From positions 2,914,001-2,978,000 of the forward strand of contig NZ_CP015224.1 in the NCBI RefSeq assembly GCF_001629735.1: a stretch of DNA of 64,000 bases, written 5' to 3'. A program made the position numbers and the translations under genes. The DNA is from Lysinibacillus sphaericus. Its GTDB lineage: Bacteria > Bacillota > Bacilli > Bacillales_A > Planococcaceae. The notes under the pieces were generated by a model. It was not told the DNA's origin and searched no databases. It saw nothing but the letters and a program-made list of their open reading frames with translations. Of this stretch, positions 27,746 to 36,025 are shown piece after piece (positions within the stretch are counted from its first letter, which is position 1; every line of letters starts with the position of its first letter).

Positions 27746-29434
27746 CTATACCTTTATAAGTGGTTCCTCTATTTTAGTGACGGCATTAGCCATATGTGTA
27801 GTTGCTATATAGCTAAGTGTCATACCAGGTCCAATCGTTGCACCTGGTCCTGGATAGGTTTCCCCCATAATAGACGCTGAGCAATTACCTGATGCATACA
27901 ATCCTTCTATTGGTTGGCCATCCTTTTTCACAACACGAGCAAATTCATCCACTACTACTCCACCCTTTGTACCAATATCTCCAGGATAGAGACGCAAAGC
28001 ATAAAATGGAGCTTTCTTTAACTCTGCTAAATTAGGGTTAGGTAATGTCGGGTCCCCGTAGTAATTATCATAAGCACTATCGCCTCGATTAAAGTCATCA
28101 TCATGACCATTGTGTGCAAAGATGTTAAAACGATTGACCGTCTCGACTAAGTTTTCTTTCGGCACATCCATTTGCCTCGCAAGATCCTCAATCGTTTCGG
28201 CACTTTTCACGATTCCATGGTCATACCAGCTTTTCGTAAACGCTTGTCCAGGAAACAGTCCTGTAAAAATATAACGGCTTTTAGCAGCAGCATCAATAAG
28301 TATCCAGGAAGGTACAGCCTGCTTCGTCTCCTCTTGATGTTTGTACATTGTATCTACAAACTCATGATAAGGTGCTGCTTCATTGACATAGCGTTGTCCT
28401 GCACTATCTACAACCACCATATTAGGTACACCCCTATCAGCCACAAGGAAGAATGGCTGTCCTTGTGGATCAATAACAGAAGGTGCTCCCCATACCTTAT
28501 CCATTAAATCGAGAGTAGCTCCAATTGTCACACTAGGTTCAATGATATCCCCTGTTTGCCCCACAGGTGAAGATGTCCAAGCAGCATTAGTAGGAGCTGG
28601 TAAATACTTTTCCCTCAATGCCTGATGATGTGAAAAGCCACCCGACGACAAGACAACACCTCTTTTTGCCTCTATCCGCTGCTCTTGTCCATCACGTTCA
28701 ATTATCACGCCAACTACTCTTTCATTATCCATTATGAAATTTTTAAAAGCCGTTGATAACCAAAGCTCTCCATTTGCTTCGGCAAGTGATAATCGTAGAC
28801 GAGCCACTAATGCTTCACCTAGCGCTACTGGCTCGCTCTTTGTCACCTTAGATTTCACTAAACGTATTCCTAATCTCAATGCTGTTGTTTTCCCTTTGAA
28901 CGTTCGCGTAATCATATTGACCTTATGAAACTCGTAACTATTCATCGTAAAGCCTTTGGTCGATAGAGTTGCTCGACGCATATGATCAGCTAGTGAGCCC
29001 ATTTTTGTTAAATCGAAAATAAGTGGTTCAATGGAGCGTCCCTGCGACAAACCACCCAATTTTTCAGGATAATAATCGGAATAGCCTTTGGCATATTGGA
29101 AGCGCATATGGTTCGTTTTATTGTATAAAAAACGCAACATTTCTGGCCCTTTCGTGATATAAGCTTCCTTTAACGCTTCGGGTACACGATCACCTATTGT
29201 GGCATCTAAATATTGGCGTGCAAGTTCATGTGTATCTGGGACACCTTCACCTTTAATAACATGATTATTGGGAATCCATAAGGCACCACCAGAAATTGCA
29301 GAAGCACCACCATAACGATCTGTTTTTTCAATGACTAATGATTTCAATCCTTGTAATTTTGCTGATAAACCTGCTGTCAATCCCGCTGCTCCAGACCCTA
29401 CTACAACTACATCAAAACTTGCATCCCACTTCAT
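27746..29434 (-). CDS. FAD-dependent dehydrogenase, 3-ketosteroid-delta-1-dehydrogenase/fumarate-reductase type
   Basis: 562 aa. The N-terminal FAD motif is VVVGSGAAGLTAGLSAKLQG; GGASAISGGALWIP follows, and the C-terminal YPGPGATIGPGMTLSYIATTHMA closes the FAD site. These features, and YGDPTLPNPNL before the C-terminus, are typical of the KstD/FAD-binding-2 family. The natural substrate in Bacillota is usually unknown, so a steroid should not be assumed. The ATG follows GGGGAGG. It is monocistronic with its own terminator. Confidence 0.85.
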   Translation of the reverse strand: MKWDASFDVVVVGSGAAGLTAGLSAKLQGLKSLVIEKTDRYGGASAISGGALWIPNNHVIKGEGVPDTHELARQYLDATIGDRVPEALKEAYITKGPEMLRFLYNKTNHMRFQYAKGYSDYYPEKLGGLSQGRSIEPLIFDLTKMGSLADHMRRATLSTKGFTMNSYEFHKVNMITRTFKGKTTALRLGIRLVKSKVTKSEPVALGEALVARLRLSLAEANGELWLSTAFKNFIMDNERVVGVIIERDGQEQRIEAKRGVVLSSGGFSHHQALREKYLPAPTNAAWTSSPVGQTGDIIEPSVTIGATLDLMDKVWGAPSVIDPQGQPFFLVADRGVPNMVVVDSAGQRYVNEAAPYHEFVDTMYKHQEETKQAVPSWILIDAAAKSRYIFTGLFPGQAFTKSWYDHGIVKSAETIEDLARQMDVPKENLVETVNRFNIFAHNGHDDDFNRGDSAYDNYYGDPTLPNPNLAELKKAPFYALRLYPGDIGTKGGVVVDEFARVVKKDGQPIEGLYASGNCSASIMGETYPGPGATIGPGMTLSYIATTHMANAVTKIEEPLIKV

Positions 29435-29654
29435 TCAACCATTCCTCCCCTATGAGCTAAATCGATGAATATAATCTCCCTCTTAAAGAAGTATAGAATT
29501 AAACTAATTTTCAGTCAATTTAATAGGTTCGCCATTTTCCTACATAAAGCTGACATCCCATTTCAAGAAAGTTTGCTACAAGCATATTCAACTTTACTTA
29601 GCATATATTTGAAAAAACGACTTTAAGTTTATGATGAGGCGGGGGATTTTACAG

Positions 29655-30350
29655 GTGAGTGCAATGATACTTGGTGGATTTCTATTTTTCAGTGTGAGCT
29701 TTGGTGGCGCAATTGCCTGGATTTTCTCTAAGCTATTTCAACATACAACACAAGGGCTGTCATTATTATGTGGTGGTTTTCTAGTAGGCCTACTCGTTCT
29801 AGATATCATTCCTTCTTCCTTTCAAATCTATCAATCATTTGGAATTATACTCGGTATTTTTATTGGCTATTTCATTTTTCAACTGTTAGATACTTTATTC
29901 CATGCTTCTCATGCGCAAAATCCCTCTGTCTCCCTACTAACCCTTGCCATGATTATTCATACCATACCCATTAGTCTTACTGTTGGCAATTTACTTGGTA
30001 ATGCAGCACTAAGTATTTCTCTCACAGCCTCCATTATTCTTCACCATGTTCCTGAAGGTTTTGCCCTATCAACCGCACTCATTTCTCAGGGCGAGAGGCT
30101 ATGGAGACTTTTTATTTATTTCTTTATCTTCTCTGTCTTTTTCAGTATTTTCATCTGGTTTGGGCAATATTGGGCATTACCCGAAAAGGCACAGGGTATC
30201 TTAATGGGCATATCTATAGGGTTGATTGCCACAGCCAGCATCTCTGAATTCATTTTGCATCAACTAAGGTATGTCTCGTTCAGATCATTTTTTATGTATC
30301 TCATTTTAGGCTATCTCCTAAGCTATATCTTCCATACACTGGTCGAATAG
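29655..30350 (+). CDS. ZIP-family metal permease
   Basis: About 231 aa from the GTG at 29655 (GGGGG nine nt upstream); an ATG at 29664 is also possible. Seven or eight membrane helices are present. Helix 4-5 carries M-I-I-H-T-I-P and the signature HHVPEG, which form the transition-metal path in ZIP transporters. The loop between helices 3 and 4 is short and has only H-A-S-H-A as a His cluster. The metal could be zinc, iron or manganese; the sequence does not decide. Not in an obvious operon. Confidence 0.82.
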   Translation: MSAMILGGFLFFSVSFGGAIAWIFSKLFQHTTQGLSLLCGGFLVGLLVLDIIPSSFQIYQSFGIILGIFIGYFIFQLLDTLFHASHAQNPSVSLLTLAMIIHTIPISLTVGNLLGNAALSISLTASIILHHVPEGFALSTALISQGERLWRLFIYFFIFSVFFSIFIWFGQYWALPEKAQGILMGISIGLIATASISEFILHQLRYVSFRSFFMYLILGYLLSYIFHTLVE

Positions 30351-30403
30351 ACTATGAAATTAAAGTAAAACCGTTTATTCCTACTTGCTTTGCCATGAGC
30401 TGC

Positions 30404-30456
30404 GAGAAAAAATGACAAAGGCCATCGAGAGTAAGCTTTTCGACGACCTTTGCCAT
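30404..30456 (-). terminator. Terminator after the SLH-protein gene
   Basis: On the minus strand GGCAAAGGTCGTCGA pairs imperfectly with TCGATGGCCTTTGTC, followed by ATTTTTTC. Confidence 0.65.
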
Positions 30457-30462
30457 GAATTC

Positions 30463-30497
30463 AAGTAATCCACAATCATAAGGTGGATTGCTTTTTA
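30463..30497 (+). terminator. Terminator of the ZIP gene
   Basis: Stem GTAATCCAC/GTGGATTGC followed by TTTTTATT on the plus strand. Confidence 0.6.
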
Positions 30498-30500
30498 TTG

Positions 30501-31562
30501 TTATTCCTCGTCACTTAATTCCATTAGTGTGAGTGTAAGAATTTTTGAAACCTCTGCACGAGTAAGATTTCCTTTCGGATTAAACTTACCATTCGTACCA
30601 TTTAAAATCCCTAATTGCTGCAATAAACCAATAGACTCTACTGTTTCCTTGCGCATTTGATTTTTATCTGTAAATGTATTGGCCTTGCTTACTTTAGAAA
30701 GATCCACTTCCATAGCTTCTAAATATCTCGCTGTCACGTATGCCATTTCCTCACGTGTAACAGGTTTTTTGGGCTCGAACTTACTACCATCGAAAATATC
30801 AATTAAGCCATACTCTTCTAAAATGGCTACTTCCTTCGCACCCCAAAAGCCGTTAAGGTCCGTATAAGTAGCTGGTCCTTCATAATCTTCATTTACATCT
30901 AAACCTGATGCTCTGAAAATAATAGCTGCCAGTTCTCCACGAGTAACTTGTCCATTTGGATTAAATGTTGTGGCAGATGAGCCATTTATAATATCTGCTT
31001 GATAGAGCAATTGAATATAGCTCTCTGCCCAATGTCCAATTGCATCCTTGAAGTACCCACCTGGTTTTAATTCCACATCTGCACGAGCAAATACTACTAA
31101 CATACTATTTAAATCTGCCGCACTTATAGCTTCCCATTTATTTGCCGTAAAGATTTCACTCTTAAAGCCATTTCCAGTTTGCGTAATTCGAATTTGGATA
31201 GCGTTACCGAATAATTTCTTAATTTCTTCATAGTTTTCCGTAAAATCTTTTTCGCCTTCCGGATAAAGATTTGTACCATCTTTATAGGATTGAAGAATCG
31301 CCTCTAGTGAAATTTTCACGGTTATATTTGTATTTGTTGTAACGATTGTAACCTCATTATTTTCATAGCCTACCTTAGATAGTAGTAATATTTTATAGAT
31401 ATCTTGATAGGACATGGCTTGTAATTGATCAGCAGCTGCTACTGTTTGCTTTTGATGAATCAAATTTGCAACATCTACCGCTTCCTGTGCATACGCTTGT
31501 CCACCCAATCCTCCTGTAAAACATACAATGCTTAGTGCTCCGGCTAACATTATTTTCATCAT
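30501..31562 (-). CDS. Secreted protein with three SLH domains
   Basis: 353 aa with a Sec signal peptide (cleavage after QAYA, about residue 25). Residues 26-160 are a unique domain. Three SLH repeats follow, at about 165-220, 225-290 and 295-345, recognised by the AIGHWAESYIQLLYQADIINGSS, FNPNGQVTRGELAAIIFRA and F-x-P-K-x-x-x-T-R-E-E patterns. The C-terminal trio anchors the protein to pyruvylated secondary cell-wall polymer, as in Lysinibacillus S-layer proteins. The N-terminal domain is too short to be the S-layer lattice itself, so it is probably a wall-associated accessory protein. Confidence 0.88.
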   Translation of the reverse strand: MMKIMLAGALSIVCFTGGLGGQAYAQEAVDVANLIHQKQTVAAADQLQAMSYQDIYKILLLSKVGYENNEVTIVTTNTNITVKISLEAILQSYKDGTNLYPEGEKDFTENYEEIKKLFGNAIQIRITQTGNGFKSEIFTANKWEAISAADLNSMLVVFARADVELKPGGYFKDAIGHWAESYIQLLYQADIINGSSATTFNPNGQVTRGELAAIIFRASGLDVNEDYEGPATYTDLNGFWGAKEVAILEEYGLIDIFDGSKFEPKKPVTREEMAYVTARYLEAMEVDLSKVSKANTFTDKNQMRKETVESIGLLQQLGILNGTNGKFNPKGNLTRAEVSKILTLTLMELSDEE

Positions 31563-31897
31563 TACTATTTCCTCCTTTGATCTATAAATTCAGTGTACTA
31601 AATCAATAGTTTGTATTTCTATAAAAATATGTAAATTCTACAATAATTATATAAAAAGACCTATTTTCGTCCTATTATAATAGGACTACCTCTATTTTCA
31701 CTCACAGCAAAGACCATTGAAGAAATAAGATAAGTTTTTATGTTATGTATGCATAGGCTAGTCATTTACAAAACATCATTCCCCTTATATATGCTACTAA
31801 TGTAATAAATATGAAAAAATAGGTATAAAGTAACTAGTCCTACATTGAATCACCATTGACATACAATAGTGAAGATTAACCTTCAGGAGGGTGCTAA
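31563..31897. other. Intergenic region with an 18-bp perfect palindrome
   Basis: No gene is visible. A perfect palindrome GTCCTATTATAATAGGAC (31669-31686) lies between the divergent SLH-protein and multicopper oxidase genes and is of operator size. Confidence 0.5.
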
Positions 31898-32794
31898 ATG
31901 GTTATTACCCCTGGTATTTCAGATTTACCTTATAGAATTCAAGTAGATGGAACAAAGCTGTTCACCTTGACTGCAGAGGAAATAACATGGGAGCTAGTAA
32001 ATGGGATATTCATTCAGGTATGGGGCTACAATGGTTCTACACCCGGTCCGACCATCCGCGTTTTTCCAGGGGATCGTGTTTGTATTCGTGTAATTAATCG
32101 GTTGCCCGAAAAAACAAGTGTACATTGGCATGGCTTAATGGTGCCAAATGCTATGGATGGTGTACCACCTATTGAACCATCCCCTTTTATTGAACCGGGG
32201 CATTATTTTGATTATCACTTTACGATAAAAAATCCACCAGGGACGTATATGTATCACTCTCATGTAAATGTAGCTGTGCAAGATAATGCTGGCCTATTAG
32301 GAGGGTTTATTGTTGAAGATCCAAGCAAACAGAACCTTTCACAGCACAAAGATTATTTATGTTTATTACAGGAATGGGCAGTTGATCAATTACCCTGGGG
32401 GGCTCTTACGAAGGGCACGTATCCTTTAAATTTTAAGAAGCCAGAATTTAATTTTTTTACGATGAACGGGAAGTGCTATCCCTTCACCAAATCCTTATCT
32501 GTAAATTTCGGTGATACAGTAAAAATTCGTTTTGGCAATATCCAAATGCATCACCATCCCATCCATTTGCATGGCCATCAATTTCATGTTGTTGGCGCAG
32601 ATGGTTTTCCAATTGCTCGTCATACCCAAATCGCAAAAAACACTATTCTTGTGGCATCTGGTGAAACGTGGGATATAGAATTTCTGGCCAATAACCCAGG
32701 CATTTGGCCTCTCCATTGTCATATGCCTCACCACGTTACCAATAACGGCGCTCCTGATGTTGGCGGGATGTTTACCACAGTGGATTATTGTTAA
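31898..32794 (+). CDS. Small two-domain multicopper oxidase
   Basis: 298 aa, far below the roughly 500 aa of three-domain laccases. All four copper motifs are present: HWHG and YHSH in domain 1, HPIHLHGHQF and HCHMPHH in domain 2. The type-1 copper Cys and its His at +5 lie in domain 2; the axial position at +10 is Gly, where Met or Leu is usual. No signal peptide or Tat motif is visible. Two-domain oxidases of this kind work as trimers with the trinuclear site between subunits. AGGAGG lies before the ATG; a terminator follows. Confidence 0.88.
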   Translation: MVITPGISDLPYRIQVDGTKLFTLTAEEITWELVNGIFIQVWGYNGSTPGPTIRVFPGDRVCIRVINRLPEKTSVHWHGLMVPNAMDGVPPIEPSPFIEPGHYFDYHFTIKNPPGTYMYHSHVNVAVQDNAGLLGGFIVEDPSKQNLSQHKDYLCLLQEWAVDQLPWGALTKGTYPLNFKKPEFNFFTMNGKCYPFTKSLSVNFGDTVKIRFGNIQMHHHPIHLHGHQFHVVGADGFPIARHTQIAKNTILVASGETWDIEFLANNPGIWPLHCHMPHHVTNNGAPDVGGMFTTVDYC

Positions 32795-32799
32795 GACAT

Positions 32800-32827
32800 G
32801 GACAGCTTAGTTGCTGTCTTTTTTATT
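32800..32827 (+). terminator. Terminator after the multicopper oxidase
   Basis: Stem GACAGC/GCTGTC followed by TTTTTTAT. Confidence 0.8.
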
Positions 32828-33020
32828 TCTACAGTTATGTTTAGTCGATATTGGGTACATACTTGTAAAGGAGCAAGACCATAAACTTTATATCATTATA
32901 ATAATAGAGGCTATCATTTGATTTTATATTACCTAAAGAAGTAGTATTTAATAGTATCGAAGGATTTTTTACATATCCACACTATTATATTAATGTAACA
33001 ATTTTAAAGGAGGAATTTCG

Positions 33021-33920
33021 ATGAATTATCAAAATATTACGGTCGCAGGTAGCGGTGTCTTAGGAAGTCAAATTGCTTATCAATCTGCTTTTAAAGGTTT
33101 TCAAGTAACCATTTACGATATTAACGACGAGGCGTTGAAAAATGCACAGGATCGTATTACAAAATTGAAACCACTTTATCAACAAGACTTAGGAGCTACA
33201 CAAGAAGAAGTAGATGCTGCCTATGCTCGACTAACATTTAAAAGCGACTTAGCACAAGCTGTTGCTGATGCTGATCTTGTAATTGAAGCAATCCCTGAAG
33301 TTGTCCAAATTAAAACAGAATTTTATACGAACCTTGGCAAAGTAGCACCTGCCAAAACAATTTTTGCGACTAACTCATCTACTTTATTACCTAGCCAATT
33401 TGCAGAAGCAACAGGCCGTCCTGAGAAATTTTTAGCTCTACATTTTGCCAATACTATTTGGAAAAACAACACAGCTGAAATTATGAAACACCCAGGCACA
33501 GATATGAAAGTATTCGATGAGGTTGTTGCATTTGCACGTGCAATCGGCATGGTTCCACTACCATTATATAAGGAGCAACCTGGCTATATTTTAAACTCAT
33601 TGCTCGTACCATTTTTAGATGCCGCCGAATCTTTATTAGTAAAAGAAGTGGCAGACCCGGAAACGATTGATAAAACATGGATGATTGGTACAGGCGCGCC
33701 TCTTGGTCCATTCGCCATCTTAGACATCGTTGGTATCAACACTGCCTATAACATTGTTGAAGCAAAAGCAACGGCTACTGGTGATGAAAACATGAAAAAG
33801 CTTGCCAACCTACTGAAAACAGAGTACATCGAAAAAGGTAAGCTCGGTCGTGCAACAGGTGAGGGCTTCTATACCTATCCAAACCCAAGCTTTGCTAAAC
33901 CAGATTTCTTAAAAGGTTAA
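33021..33920 (+). CDS. 3-hydroxyacyl-CoA (3-hydroxybutyryl-CoA) dehydrogenase
   Basis: 299 aa. The Rossmann motif is VAGSGVLGSQIAYQSAF. The catalytic region ALHFANTIWKN matches the usual H-F-x-N-P stretch with Thr instead of Pro, and EQPGYILNSLLVPFLDAA is the helical-domain signature. It oxidises short-chain 3-hydroxyacyl-CoA with NAD+. It is stand-alone, with AAAGGAGG before the ATG and a good terminator behind. I saw no FadR-type palindrome in its upstream region, so it is probably regulated separately from fadNAE. Confidence 0.9.
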   Translation: MNYQNITVAGSGVLGSQIAYQSAFKGFQVTIYDINDEALKNAQDRITKLKPLYQQDLGATQEEVDAAYARLTFKSDLAQAVADADLVIEAIPEVVQIKTEFYTNLGKVAPAKTIFATNSSTLLPSQFAEATGRPEKFLALHFANTIWKNNTAEIMKHPGTDMKVFDEVVAFARAIGMVPLPLYKEQPGYILNSLLVPFLDAAESLLVKEVADPETIDKTWMIGTGAPLGPFAILDIVGINTAYNIVEAKATATGDENMKKLANLLKTEYIEKGKLGRATGEGFYTYPNPSFAKPDFLKG

Positions 33921-33927
33921 TGAAAAG

Positions 33928-33968
33928 AGAGCAATTGTCCACAAACAAGGATAATTGCTCTTTTTTTG
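33928..33968 (+). terminator. Terminator after the dehydrogenase gene
   Basis: Stem GAGCAATTGTCC/GGATAATTGCTC (one mismatch), loop of 8 nt, then seven Ts. Confidence 0.9.
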
Positions 33969-33970
33969 GC

Positions 33971-34168
33971 TTAGGTGAAGAAATCCCAAAAGCTAGGGGT
34001 ATTGATAAATTCCTTTGTCGCAAGTTTTTCAATAATTTTTAATTTAATCTCCTGCTCCAAATCTTCTCTTTCCTGATAGCTTGTCTGATGGAGACATTGT
34101 TTAATTTTAGGTGAAAAATTCTCGATGAATTGAAGTGACTCCTCGTGATAGCTATTTTCCCTTTCCAT
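33971..34168 (-). CDS. Small sigma-region-2-like protein, RsoA (YvrHa) type
   Basis: 65 aa, mostly helical: LQFIENFSPKIKQCLHQTSYQEREDLEQEIKLKIIEKL. The S-P-K-I…Q-E-R-E-D-L-E-Q-E pattern is that of sigma-70 region 2.1, as in RsoA of B. subtilis, which supplies region 2 to SigO. It starts 3 nt after the stop of a protein that has sigma region 4, the same order as yvrI-yvrHa. Hence it is probably the other half of a split sigma factor. The role is inferred from sequence pattern and position. Confidence 0.65.
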   Translation of the reverse strand: MERENSYHEESLQFIENFSPKIKQCLHQTSYQEREDLEQEIKLKIIEKLATKEFINTPSFWDFFT

Positions 34169-34171
34169 CCC

Positions 34172-34723
34172 TTACCCCTCCTCTTTACGAAGCTTTTGTT
34201 GTAGTTTTTTTAATGCCTTTCGATGAAGATTCGATATATTTTGGGGTGTTGTTTGTAATGTTTCAGCAACAGCTTTTATCGAATAATCATGAGCATAAAT
34301 CATTTCTAAAATTTGAAGCTGCTTATCCGTTAAGCTTTTCAAAGATTGAAATAATTCTTCGTTTTCAACAGCGTCTAATAACCCTTCTTGAATGATTTCG
34401 TCCTTTCTCACCATCCCAGTCTCAAATAGACCATCGTCTACAATTAATAAGAAACGGTCGTGTAATCTTCTCCTTTTTTTATCAAAATCCAAGCTATAGA
34501 AATAAATTAAATTACTGACATATTTTATTTTTTGAACATTTATATAGTGTAATTGAAATGTTTCATCAACCAATTTCATATTACAATCAGTTGGATATAA
34601 GATTGCTTTTTCAACCAAATAAAGGTTTTTAGCATTAGCCAAAAAGCTTTTGATAATTGGATTTTTTATCTGTTCCATATTCCTGCCAAAAAAATTCTCG
34701 ATTTTATAGTTCTCGTTTTTCAT
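34172..34723 (-). CDS. SigO (YvrI)-like sigma factor carrying region 4
   Basis: 183 aa from the ATG at 34723; earlier ATG/GTG codons are too near AGGAG. The C-terminal 60 residues are a sigma region 4 helix-turn-helix: LTDKQLQILEMIYAHDYSIKAVAETLQTTPQNISNLHRKALKKLQ. No clear region 2 is present in the N-terminal part, which fits SigO, where region 2 is provided by the next gene. It is divergent from a YvrJ-family peptide gene, and in B. subtilis sigO-rsoA is divergent from oxdC-yvrJ, which SigO transcribes. The target promoter here is probably that of the YvrJ gene. Confidence 0.75.
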   Translation of the reverse strand: MKNENYKIENFFGRNMEQIKNPIIKSFLANAKNLYLVEKAILYPTDCNMKLVDETFQLHYINVQKIKYVSNLIYFYSLDFDKKRRRLHDRFLLIVDDGLFETGMVRKDEIIQEGLLDAVENEELFQSLKSLTDKQLQILEMIYAHDYSIKAVAETLQTTPQNISNLHRKALKKLQQKLRKEEG

Positions 34724-34793
34724 CATCATCACTCCTATCTATCCGCCTTCTTGCTAAATAAAGTGACTATCATCTATCTATTATAAACCAAAA

Positions 34794-34811
34794 TAAGAAC
34801 AAATGTTCTTA
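34794..34811. promoter_or_regulatory. Palindrome between the SigO-like and YvrJ genes
   Basis: TAAGAACAAATGTTCTTA is an inverted repeat of 8-bp arms with a central AA. It lies in the divergent promoter region and could be an operator. Confidence 0.4.
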
Positions 34812-34895
34812 AAAATCAAATTAATATTGTTTTTATTTAACTTAAAACCACTTTTACATATGTAAGACACAACATTGGTGAAGGAGGAAGATGTC

Positions 34896-35051
34896 ATGTT
34901 AACACCCGAAAATATTCAAATGTGGATGAACTTAATTGGTAATTCAGGATTTCCAATGGCCATCACCATCTATCTCTTTATGCGATTTGAAAAGAAAATG
35001 GAAAATTTAGAAGCTGTCATCATAAGAAGTTTAAATAAACATGAGGAATAG
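34896..35051 (+). CDS. YvrJ-family small membrane protein
   Basis: 51 aa. The ATG at 34896 follows AAGGAGGAAGATGTC. It reads LIGNSGFPMAITIYLFMRFEKKMENLE in the middle: the G-x-x-GFP motif, one membrane helix and an amphipathic, charged tail, which is the YvrJ family layout. It also resembles UviB/BhlA holin-like peptides, which are close to this family. It is divergent from the SigO-like gene, so it may belong to its regulon and have a role in membrane permeabilisation or cell-envelope stress. Function is not established. Confidence 0.8.
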   Translation: MLTPENIQMWMNLIGNSGFPMAITIYLFMRFEKKMENLEAVIIRSLNKHEE

Positions 35052-35052
35052 T

Positions 35053-35094
35053 AAAAAAAATACGGCAGCATCCTGTTAATGAATGCTGCCGTGT
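35053..35094. terminator. Terminator after the YvrJ gene
   Basis: Stem ACGGCAGCAT/ATGCTGCCGT. The T run is on the minus strand, so rightward termination would be weaker. Confidence 0.6.
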
Positions 35095-35158
35095 GATTTC
35101 GCTCTGTCTATGCATACAATATATGTAAAAATAAATATTTCTGAGATGGGAGGGGATT

Positions 35159-35422
35159 ATGATTACTCACAATACAATGGTATCAGCCGATATAGCCATA
35201 ACCATTTTTTTCATGCTAGGCATCACTTATAATTACTTTTATGATTCATTCCCCATTCAAATTGAATACTTGGGCAATCTTGTATTTTGGCTGATACTCC
35301 CATTATCAATCATTATTGTTGCGCTAAGCTTATGGTTACTGAAAAAGAAAGTAAGTATGGTTAGCACTTTATTAGCTCTTTTTATTGCGGTCATTACTTT
35401 ATTCATTGTATTGTTTTTTTGA
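35159..35422 (+). CDS. Small three-helix membrane protein, unrecognised
   Basis: 87 aa with three hydrophobic stretches at about residues 9-27, 38-60 and 65-87 and short basic turns (LLKKK). It follows GGGAGGGGATT and ends in LFIVLFF. I cannot assign a family. It lies 100 nt after the YvrJ gene and its terminator, so co-regulation by the SigO-like factor is possible but not shown. Confidence 0.6.
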   Translation: MITHNTMVSADIAITIFFMLGITYNYFYDSFPIQIEYLGNLVFWLILPLSIIIVALSLWLLKKKVSMVSTLLALFIAVITLFIVLFF

Positions 35423-35452
35423 ATTTTGCATAAATGCCTTTGAAGTTTGGAT

Positions 35453-35962
35453 TTACTTCAAAGGCTTTACATATAGAACCATATAATCTTCATCAAAGCA
35501 TTGGTGGTCTATTTTTAAAGCTCTCTTCTCTGTCCCGAACATTAGAAAGCCTAATGATGTGTACAGTCCTTTTGCCGATTCATTAGAAGATACTACGGTT
35601 AAGTTAATCTGCTCTACATCGGCTAATTGCTTTCCTTGCTTGATTATTTCCTGCATCAAACGTTTACCTAAGCCATGCCCTCGCTTTTTGGGAGACACAT
35701 AAACAGCAAAAATGCTTGCCTTATGCTTTAGCTTCATTTTGCTTTCCTGCACTAATGTGGCAACCCCACACAACTCATTCTGATCAAATGCTCCGAAGGT
35801 AAAAGAACCTTGCGCTTCCAGTCTACTTGCAAACAACTCAAGCCCCATATCTTTTTCCTCTTCAAAGCTTGAACCAAATGCCTCAGGATTTGTTTGTAAT
35901 CCCTCTAATCTTAATGTTCGATAGGATGTAGCATCTTGTGCTGTTAATAACCTAATTTCCAT
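35453..35962 (-). CDS. GNAT-family N-acetyltransferase
   Basis: 169 aa from the ATG at 35962, preceded by GGAGGGG. The acetyl-CoA site is AVYVSPKKRGHGLGKRLMQEI (R/Q-x-x-G-x-G/A), with the C-terminal SNESAKGLYTSLGFLMFG typical of GNATs. The N-terminal NPEAFGSSFEEE resembles the group that includes small-molecule and ribosomal N-acetyltransferases. Substrate unknown. It is transcribed convergently with the small membrane protein gene and lies downstream of the pyridoxal kinase gene. Confidence 0.88.
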   Translation of the reverse strand: MEIRLLTAQDATSYRTLRLEGLQTNPEAFGSSFEEEKDMGLELFASRLEAQGSFTFGAFDQNELCGVATLVQESKMKLKHKASIFAVYVSPKKRGHGLGKRLMQEIIKQGKQLADVEQINLTVVSSNESAKGLYTSLGFLMFGTEKRALKIDHQCFDEDYMVLYVKPLK

Positions 35963-36025
35963 ATGTCTTCCCCTCCCATTTCTATTGATTGCTAACAACG
36001 TTTTTAAAACGTTAAAAACTTTTTT

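Noticed and set aside
27746-29434. Steroid catabolism gene
   Set aside because: The family contains many non-steroid members and no other steroid-degradation gene is in the window.
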